From NCBI RefSeq assembly GCF_027744825.2, contig NC_071348.1, positions 2,424,563 to 2,488,562 of the forward strand: a stretch of 64,000 nt of DNA. The letters are read 5' to 3'. The notes beneath the pieces were generated by a model that saw only the letters and a program-made list of their open reading frames with translations, did no database searches and was not told the origin of the DNA. Below, in pieces: positions 53,501-64,000 of this stretch. Origin of the DNA: Synchiropus splendidus (lineage: Eukaryota; Chordata; Actinopteri; Syngnathiformes; Callionymidae). Each line of letters starts with the position of its first letter. Positions within the stretch are counted from its first letter, which is position 1. The position numbers were made by a program, and so were the translations under genes.

Positions 53501-55796
53501 CCAAGGGATCCAGCGGTGGCACACAGCCCCTCACTGCCAAACAGAGACATGGGCGCGTGTTGCAGTTGCCCCCCGGAGCAACTTATGTGAGGATTTGTCC
53601 TCCATATTGCCTTCGCCTGCTGTCTGTGATTTGTAAGGCCCCAGGAAATTAAAGAGGTCGTTGTTTTGATAAAGAATATTTTAGAGCCGAACAACAATCA
53701 GTTCTGACGTTTTTGGAATGTTGCAACGTCTGATGTTTTATGGGGGTTTTTTTCAGCTGCTTCTGGCACAGGTTTGAAAATGAGTGTAGTGCTCCACAGG
53801 TGGAAATGCTGCTTGAAGATTCTGAAGCAGGACTTCAGCTGTCAGTCATAATAAAAGGATAAATGATTCTGCTATGAAAGGCTAATTTATTCCTGTCTTT
53901 CCGTAAACGTATCTTCTCTTGTTTGATTTGGATTAAAAATAGCCTATTTCAGTAAATAATTCAATGCAAAATTTGATCCTTTTCCAGCTCTCTCTACAGC
54001 CAAGTCCAAAAATGCCGTCAATTCAAGTCAAACGTCATTGAAATGCAGTGAACGGTTGTTGACAGTTGTGACTTTGCTGCAGAGCGCTCAGTAGCCATTG
54101 ACTGAAGTGAGAAGTGTTTTGCCTCTAACGTCGCACAATTGCTGCATAGCGTTTCCCCAGAGCCCCAAATTATCCACAGGGACGTACGAGAGGCTTCATT
54201 AACATTCCCTGAGTGTTAACAGTCAGTTATTCAACACGGTGGTTTGCTTTGGGAGCTACTCATTACTGTCACAGAGGGAACAGATCCTCTCCTAAAAGAG
54301 CGAAAATCCCTGTGCATATGATCTTTGTTGTCCAGATTAAGAGTCTTTAGAGTCTTAGAGAGTTTAGTAGCACATAGTATGGTATCACATATGCTGTCAG
54401 TTAACAAAACAGGAGAATCATTAAAGCCAGCCTGTAAAGAGTTGGTGGTTTGTAGCCCGACAGCTGGTGACAATGTGAGCAGTCAGGAGACGTGGGATGC
54501 GGCGTTCATGTGTTTAGGCCTCATATAAATATCCACCAACCATTCATGATCTGCGCTGCACACTTTCCCACGCAGCGTGATGAGGCTGCGGGCCTGTTGC
54601 CTATGGCTCTGTCCAACGCTGCATCACAGCTGAAGCTGGGGCAGCGCGCAAGTGTACGTCCGTTGGTTCGTCTGCATGAGAAGCGCTGGATGATCATGTG
54701 GCCATTAAGATGCCACGGCACAGGAGATATATTGGCACATTAACATTCTTGGTGGTTTGCTTTGGTTACTGTGAAGGCGCTGCTTACAACTGGGTTGTTA
54801 CTGTGGGCTGTGGGATAACAAGAAAAGGAAGGCTTTAACAAGTGAGTCATTAACCAGGAGTGGATCTACAGTGTGGCGATGGATGATTGTGACGGATGAC
54901 GGTGGCTTCAGGTGATTCTCTCACTGCAGATCAATTGACCCACTTTCTCTGAAGAGAGTTCGAGAAACTCTGCGGGAAAATTATTTATGTTCATGAAGTG
55001 AATACGTGATGTTTATTAAGTGAAGGATGACAATAACATTCTGAACAAATATAAACATGCCGCTGCTCCACATGACAGGGTGCTATTGAGGTGTTGCTTT
55101 CTCGTGTCATGAACTCTCACATAGTCAAAACGTAGCTTAGCATCAAAATAGCACGTCAGTCTGGTGATGAACTGAAAATCTGTCGGTGAATGTAGAAATG
55201 GCTCTAAGATGTTTCCTTCTGCTCGGACTGAAGCTAAAATGTGGAGTATGAAAGCAAAGCTAGCTGCATGCTAGCAGCACTGCCATCTCCAATTTGAAAA
55301 CAAAAACAATCAAAATTCATTTGAATTTATGGTTGATCAACTGATTTTTAAGTGGATGGGAAACAAAAGTTGCAAATAACATTGTGAAAAGTGGCATGAA
55401 ATATTTTTATTGTGTTGAATAGTTCATGTTATCACAAGCAGGTTGAGGCAGGATGGACCTGGATTATGAAACCCTCGCTGAAAAACACAAGAACACAATG
55501 CGCCACTTTTATCCAAGTGTTTCAAATATTGTTTAAAAAAAGCGTGAGTCAAGGCCCCTGCTCTCTGAAGTGAAATGCAAGGTCAGCGCCGACTGTGGAC
55601 AGAGAGAGGAGTCTGTGGCTCATGACAGGCCGGGCTTGGAGCCATCACAAAGCAGTGGGCTAATTGGATTGGAGGGTAATATCACATCAAAAGATGTCAC
55701 CCGCTCCTTCAGAATGGCTGTAATGAGGGCATTCTCTAGCGTGGACACAGGAGGGATTATGGAGTACAGTACCACCACAGGAAAAATCACTGCAGT

Positions 55797-55829
<33 letters not shown>
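55797..55829. repeat. CA dinucleotide microsatellite
   Basis: About sixteen CA units, uninterrupted. Confidence 0.9.
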
Positions 55830-55831
<2 letters not shown>

Positions 55832-56899
55832 ATATAAATGACCTTCTTCGGCCTCAGCAACTTTTTCATTTCCATACTGGAGCTGTGATGTTTACAGAAA
55901 CGACATGCTTTTATTTTGTGTTCCTACTTCCTGTTGGGATCTAGTCATTTGCGCTTGTGAGTTTTTGACTCTTTGTGGCCCCACTTTTGTTCTTTTCTTT
56001 TTTTATTCCTGCAACTTTTCTTGTGTGAGTGTTGTGAGCTTTTCCCTCAGAGTTCTCAGTGCCGTTAAGACTCCTGGGTTCTAGGATTTGCTGGGACCTT
56101 TTGGACAAATCAATGCGTTAAAGCATTTCATGAACTGGTTGCAATTGGGTGTGAAAAATGCTACCTTACTTTCATTAAAAAAAAGTGTGATGAGTGAAAT
56201 GATGTGGACGGCTATATGACGTGTTTTCAATCCAGAACACACACAGACTTGGTGAAGGCTCTCTGGGTCTGCTCTTACTGGGATGATGTCACACGTCATT
56301 GTAGCAGAATTGAACGAAAGCGTTTGGAGAAAGATGCGACCCAAACGGGTTGGCGTTCATCATTCAGGATGCATTGCACCTAGTGGGAGACTGAACCACT
56401 GAAAGCGACGGCGTTATGTCAGAAGGCTACGTGCTTAGCGTCGTCATTGGAGGCAAACGGGTGCATCATACTTTTCCCCCCTTTGTTTGACTTTAATTCC
56501 AACTTTTGTTCCCCTGTTTTTTTCTTTTTCGCTCGACTCCTGCGTTCCTGTCGTGTTGGGGGGAGCTGCTGGCCACAACATGTTTGGGTGACTAGCACCA
56601 TCTATTGGCCAAATGAATCATTTGAGAACGATTTTCTTGCGGTGAAAATAGTAACTTTCTTATATAAGATGTATTTTGACGCATGTTTCATGATACGATA
56701 CAAAATTAGATATTTTGAGGTTTTTTTTTTTCATCTTTTGTTCCGATGCAAACTGAGTGAAGATAGTCAGAATGAGACTTTTGTTCAATGGCGGTAGCAG
56801 CATTAATAGCTCTGCTTATAAATATACGACAGTCAGAGAGATTACAATCATAATATAATGATAATTATGGAGAGGACATATCGAGAGGAGACTGGCACG

Positions 56900-57000
56900 C
56901 GACTCCTCTCAGTGGGGTCACGTGTCTCTCCGTGTGTGACCACGTCACTGAATCGCAGCCACTCGACGCGAAAAGTGTTGTACTCGAATATTCAAGTGAG
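56900..57000 (+). promoter_or_regulatory. hormad1: Putative hormad1 promoter region
   Basis: This GC-richer patch about 150-240 bp upstream of the hormad1 ATG contains a perfect E-box CACGTG (56919-56924) and a second CACGTC word. It stands out from the AT-rich desert to its left. Promoter function is inferred from position. Confidence 0.35.
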
Positions 57001-57144
57001 TTTCAGTTGTTGTCCATGTTAGTTACAAGTGTAAGTGTGTAACTAAAAGAAGGCTACGTCAAAGTTTGTGTGTGTGAATGAATGAATGAACAATAGCGAT
57101 ACGACACATCCAGCAAGTTTGACTGTTTGTTTGTTTGTGTAGTG

Positions 57145-59895
57145 ATGGCCACCTGCCCACTGGACGTCAAACGTTCCCAGGTGAGTCATTCTCTGACTCG
57201 GTGATCAAAATCTGGGAGACTGACTTGATGTATTCATCGCAGGCGGTGTAATAAGCGGTAGTCAATTACTGTAGATACAATTGTATTTTTTAAAAACACT
57301 GAAATGAGCAGCGCACTGCCTCATTTGAGTCACACTCACATTTACCTGCCACGAAAGACTGGATTTGTTTTAACACAAACATATAATGTACTGGAAGAGT
57401 TGACTGGTAGTTTAAATATGGTCTGATTTTCATTTTTAGTTTCTGCCTCGGCTGCTGCCAAACCAGTTGGTAACAGAGCAACAATCGCTACAACTGGTGA
57501 AGAAGCTTCTGACCATTGCCGTGTCGAGCGTCACCTACCTCCGTGGGCTGCTACCAGAAAAAGCCTACACTGGCAAATCTGTGGGAGGTCAGTGCTCTAC
57601 GTCAGCTGACCTTACCTGGGTGTTTGAGGTTCAAGAGCATTACCAGCAGCTGAGTCTCTTAAGACCAGCAGCATTACTGATCTGAACATAATCTGGCTGG
57701 CTTGTCACTAAGATATATTGTAAACACCCACTGTATTTTTATGCTCAGGACCTATTTCTGGTGGCAATTATTCCAATAAAATGAAGAACTAGGGAGAACT
57801 AGACAACATAACATCCTTTACAGATATCTGTGAACTTAAAACAGGAGTTACCGATACAGCTCAAGTCCTTTCCCAGCAACACTAACAGGAAGTGATGTGT
57901 CTCGGCAGATACTCGCGTCATGATCCTCGCAGAGAACGCTTGTCCTGCAGCCACTCAGATTATTCACTGGTAACTGTTGCTGTCCTTCAATTAATATTTT
58001 TTATCCTCATTTGTATGAAATATTTCAATTTTTTTTACTTTTATTCAGGCTGAAAGGATGCTTTGAGGCCATCGAGAAAAAATACGTAAGTCATCCTCCT
58101 TGAACTGTTAAGATACACTTCAAATCTGTCTCCGTTCCGTCCAGCTGCAAGCCGCCACCCTGACGGTAAGTTGGTGACATGCCACGCTCGTGCATGAGTG
58201 AAGACTCAACACTGATGTTTTTGGTTCTAGATTTCCAGTGGTCTGGAAAGACCTGAGGTAACAGCAACCAATGCATATTGACAGATGAAAACAGACTGGG
58301 AATCCATGAGCTTTTCATTGTGTGTTGCAGATAGTGACAGAGCTCTACCGCTTCAGGATTCAGTACACTTCTGCTGGAGCGCAGATGGATTTCCAATGGA
58401 AAGTTGAAGCCATTTCACTGTTTTGTTTGATGAATCGTCCAGAACTTTTATGATTGTCACCTTGCTTATTTATTCCGTCTTATAGCCCGTTAGTCATTGA
58501 CCACTGTTCTTCTGCTTGTTTTCTTTTTTACCCTTGACCACATTGACACCTAGTGGGCAACTGAACTTGGATCATCCTCTGTGTCAGCAGCAACGACAAC
58601 ATGACAACAATGGAATGTGGAAACGCCACGATGGCCAGTTCCACGCTGGTCCTGAAGCTGTTCATGCTCCTGCAGGACCTGGGTCCTCTACCAGGCTGCG
58701 TGAGGATGCGCATGATGTTGTCCTATTATCATGAGGGTATCGTCTTCTTTTTGTGCTTTAGATGAGCACCACGAACGACCTGGTGTCAATACTTCAGTTA
58801 GCTCAGCTGCTGTCAGTGTGGTGGTTGGACACAAACACAGCACTTCTTTTAAATATGGCCTTGACTGTGGGGCTCATTCAAATAGCACTCTTCTCTTTCA
58901 GTTACTCCTCAGCAGTACCATCCTCCGGGTTTCAAGGCCGCTGACGGAAGTGCTCTTGAGTTTGAGAAGGAGCCAGTGAAATTGCGCTTTGGAGGTGTTG
59001 ACACTCGGTTCCACACCATCAAACTGGACATGACGACAGAGAGACACAGGCTGGAGCAGGTTCTGCACAACTTCCTTTTCGTACTTTCTCGGTTAAGCCG
59101 TGGAGAAAAACCATCACAGTGTCCCTCGACAGGTGGAGCCCAGCGTTTGTGTGAAAGAAAGCTGGCTGTTTGAAGGGGAGGCCAGAAGGAAGGTCAGAAC
59201 AACAAGATCTGTCATGAATATTCTTAACTACTCCACATCCAAACTTCTTGTTTGTCAACTTTTATCTTCAGTCTCATGCGATGGAGACAGAGACATCCAC
59301 AGATACAGACACGACTCTTGCAGGTAAGACTGGAGAAGCGTCACATGATCGCCTTCCATTACATGTGGGCTAAAGTGACTCAAACGTTAACATTTCATGG
59401 TTTTGAATTGAGGTGACACTATGAGGACAGTGTTTAGGTTTGTAGCTGCTTGCAATGGCAGTCATGCCTCAACAGAAGAAGTCAGAAAATGCCTTCTGAC
59501 TTGACTGAAAAATGACGAAAATAGTGACCTGTCTCACACCGTTTGTGTTTCCTCAAAAGTTATTTGTGTGGCAAATCTTGAAAAGTTGACCAACAACTCT
59601 GAAGTTCCAGACACTGTTCTCACTTTATCACCTGACACCAGGCCGTTCGTCATGTGCTCTGCTTAAATTATGTGCAGAAGATGGAACAGAAAACCTGCAT
59701 TAACAGTGAAATGTTGGACCTCTCGTGACTGCATGAGCCCTGGGGCCCATAGGACATACACTATGACGTGAACACACTAACTCATCAACTCATCGTTCCT
59801 CAGATTTTGGTTCCCCAGAGGCAGGAGACAAGTCTGAGGGCGAGAGCCGGTGCACCAAGCGCCGCCGGCTCAACCAAGCCACCGAGTTCTTCTGA
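57145..59895 (+). CDS. hormad1: HORMAD1, meiotic HORMA-domain chromosome axis protein
   Basis: HORMAD1 coats unsynapsed meiotic chromosome axes and promotes double-strand breaks and synapsis checkpointing. Twelve exons are proposed: 57145-57180, 57440-57587, 57909-57969, 58049-58085, 58145-58165, 58231-58257, 58331-58398, 58588-58736, 58902-59059, 59133-59192, 59272-59323 and 59804-59895, totalling 302 residues (human 394). HORMA-domain landmarks are TEQQSLQLVKKLL, VSSVTYLRGLLPEKAY, LVLKLFMLLQDLGPLP and HPPGFK, all alignable with human. The short acidic linker ends in a basic closure-motif-like tail, TKRRRLNQATEFF, comparable to human PKRRKFSEP. All junctions are GT-AG except the exon 7 donor, which reads TG|GAAAGT; frame and homology require cutting there. 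This is either a rare GA-AG intron, a damaging mutation or a sequence error. A likely poly(A) signal is ATTAAA at 59988-59993. Confidence 0.88.
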
Positions 59896-60192
59896 GGCTT
59901 GAAGATGCCTCTGTCAGCATCCTGTTCTGAATTGTTGTTGCGCTGACTGAGCGTCACTTGTTGGCATATTTTGTTGTAAAAGGTTCAATTAAATCACTGC
60001 AGTTCACAGCGGCGTCACTCGATCTGCCCTGTCCAGATGTTTCATCAGTACTAGAAATCACACGTGCCGTTTTTAAAAACACTTGTAGTACCTGTCTGGA
60101 CACACACCTGGACTGGAAATAATTTGGCTTCAGCTGGTATCAACCAATTGATGATTTCAAAGTCTTTATTTCACAAAAACTTTGTGTTTTGA
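59896..60192. other. Shared 3' region of convergent hormad1 and ctsk
   Basis: A plus-strand ATTAAA at 59988-59993 fits hormad1 and a minus-strand AATAAA (plus-strand TTTATT at 60165-60170) fits ctsk, about 25 bp past its stop. Nothing else is seen. Confidence 0.6.
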
Positions 60193-61554
<1,362 letters not shown>

Positions 61555-62958
61555 CCTGGAAACACACACACACAGATGGAACCTGTGACTCCTGATGCAC
61601 AAACACAGTATCTTTACCTGCAGAAGATGTGAGGGAGCCCTGGAAAGCACTTTAAGATCTCGACTCTGGTGAAACAGCAAAGCGCTGGCGGGACTCTGTT
61701 GTGTGCAGCCAGTCTGTCGCAGACTTTATGAGACCAGGATCTTCCCAGTCTGGGGAGGGGGGGCGGAGTCTGTTCAGCATCTGGTTTTACTAAAGTGGAG
61801 CAGGATGAAGTCATTGCTGCAAGTCAGCAAAAAAACTTAACGGCCCCCCCCCAAACACCTTCCTCTTCTGCTGGAGGTGGACTCAGACCAGGAACATGAA
61901 TTGAGGAGTCATTAAGTCAGAAACTAGATAAGGATTCTGGCAGTGGTTCAGGGGGTTGGTCTTCAGGTGAGGATGGTGATCTGTTCAGCAGGGTGACCCA
62001 TGGTGCTCCCCAGGAGTCACTGAACTGGCCCAGCTGGCTCCTTGGTCAGGTGAAGTCTCAGAACCGAGCTGAAAAGGTCCAGTGTGCTTCAGCTTTGCTC
62101 AAGGGCTTGAGGTCCCAGGTGAAGGGGTGAATCATGAGTGTGATCACGCCGTTCAGTTGGACGACACTCTTCACTGTGCTTAAAGGGACCAACATTTCCA
62201 CACAAACATCGATTAGATTTGGATCACTGAGCACCAGTTGAAGAGAGATGGACCTGTGCCCCGTGAAGGCCTTTATTCAATACAAAAATGGCAGAAATGC
62301 ATCACATGGTTGAGGCACATTCACGACAGACATGCGCTCACACACACTCACTGACACACACACACACACACGGACTCAGCTGCTCGTGTTCGTGACAACT
62401 GCCGGTTTGTTTCTACTTTAGTTGCTGATTCATGTGTTGAGTCACATATGTGGTGTTGTTCTGGACCCGGCTCAGGTCCAGTTCTGAACCAGCGTCATCT
62501 GGTGACTGTGAGTCCACTGTCTTTTCCTGGCGCTCAGCCAGGGGGTCAGGTGACCAGTGCCGAAAAAGAAAAGAGGAAGTGTGAGTGAACCAGCAGGTTC
62601 CACTTTAAAGTCAGTCCTGCAGTCACATGATCAGTCTGCTGTGCGTGTGTGTGTGTGTCACATTTGTTTTCACACAAACATAAATAGTTTTTTCCCTTAA
62701 GTGTTTCAGACACTGGTTCTGGTTCCAGCAACAGTATAAATAACAAAAACAGCAATAATAACTGTTGCTGTTGGACAGTTACAGTACAAGGAGATCCAGC
62801 TTATCGCCAGTGGAGTTTGGGTGCGGAGGCAGTTCCAGCACCACACCGACTCTGTGAGAAAGTCATGTTGGCGCCAACTTGTGGCAACAGTATGTTCTGT
62901 CCCTGACGGGCTCTCTGGTGGGAACACGCGACCCCTAGTCCGTCACAGACCACGTGCG
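61555..62958. other. Spacer: ctsk promoter side and bmper 3' UTR
   Basis: The left part holds the ctsk 5' UTR and promoter. On the minus strand AATAAA (plus-strand TTTATT at 62272-62277) fits the end of a bmper 3' UTR of about 690 bp. A CA-rich simple repeat lies at 62341-62371, and short GT runs lie near 62645-62660. No other gene is supported. Confidence 0.6.
62341..62371. repeat. Interrupted CA microsatellite
   Basis: CA units with a CTCACTGA interruption, inside the likely bmper 3' UTR. Confidence 0.8.

Positions 62959-64000
<1,042 letters not shown>

Larger units (their letters stand above)
34171..57144. other. Gene-poor interval of about 23 kb between gja1 and hormad1
   Basis: No conserved protein-coding gene, tRNA or rRNA could be recognised on either strand. 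Open frames here (for example 41464-41940 minus, 39909-40451 minus and 51259-51633 plus) lack homology and splice support. The interval holds simple repeats, one tRNA-related SINE-like fragment and several decayed LINE fragments (separate entries). The hormad1 promoter lies at its right end. It may carry long-range gja1 enhancers or be breakpoint debris; neither can be shown here. Confidence 0.6.

Overview
The window is vertebrate nuclear DNA, almost certainly from a ray-finned (teleost) fish. Every gene is split by GT-AG introns, many only 60-90 bp long, and the proteins read as teleost orthologues of vertebrate genes. The compact introns (25 coding exons of autotaxin fit in 7.5 kb) suggest a compact percomorph genome, pufferfish-like in style, but the species cannot be named from this sequence. 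No operons, CRISPR arrays or prokaryotic features are present.

Layout, left to right. (1) 1-9.7 kb, + strand: the 3' end of TAF2 (TFIID subunit), then complete ENPP2 (autotaxin), tail to head; these genes are also neighbours in human 8q24. (2) 10.6-15.8 kb: ALKBH1 (-), a complete MHC class II alpha chain gene (-), and SLIRP (+). ALKBH1 and SLIRP are head-to-head neighbours in human 14q24, so the class II gene sits inside a conserved gene pair. (3) 15.9-34.2 kb: GOPC (-), CEP85L (-), MCM9 (+) and GJA1/connexin 43 (+), the human 6q22 block. (4) 34.2-57.1 kb: a 23-kb gene-poor stretch with microsatellites and decayed non-LTR retrotransposon pieces. (5) 57.1-61.6 kb: HORMAD1 (+) and cathepsin K (-), convergent, as in the human 1q21 neighbourhood. 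(6) 62.3-64 kb: the 3' exons of BMPER (-), continuing past the window edge.

The genes are separate housekeeping or developmental units and do not form one pathway. Functions include transcription initiation, lysophosphatidic acid production, tRNA and DNA demethylation, antigen presentation, mitochondrial mRNA stability, Golgi trafficking, centrosome biology, DNA repair helicase, gap junctions, meiotic axis, lysosomal protease and BMP modulation. The window joins blocks that lie on different human chromosomes (8q, 14q, 6q, 1q, 7p), so the 9.7-10.6 kb and 34-57 kb intervals are candidate ancestral breakpoints.

I rebuilt exon structures by eye from splice signals, reading-frame continuity and remembered human homologues. 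The spliced lengths of ENPP2, ALKBH1, MHC II alpha, SLIRP, GOPC, MCM9, HORMAD1 and CTSK are all multiples of three. The most interesting points are the lone class II alpha gene with an unusual alpha-1 domain, a GA instead of GT donor in HORMAD1, an apparent GC-AG intron and a 24-nt microexon in GOPC, loss of the RGD in autotaxin, a perfect 20-bp inverted repeat in a CEP85L intron, and the mosaic synteny.
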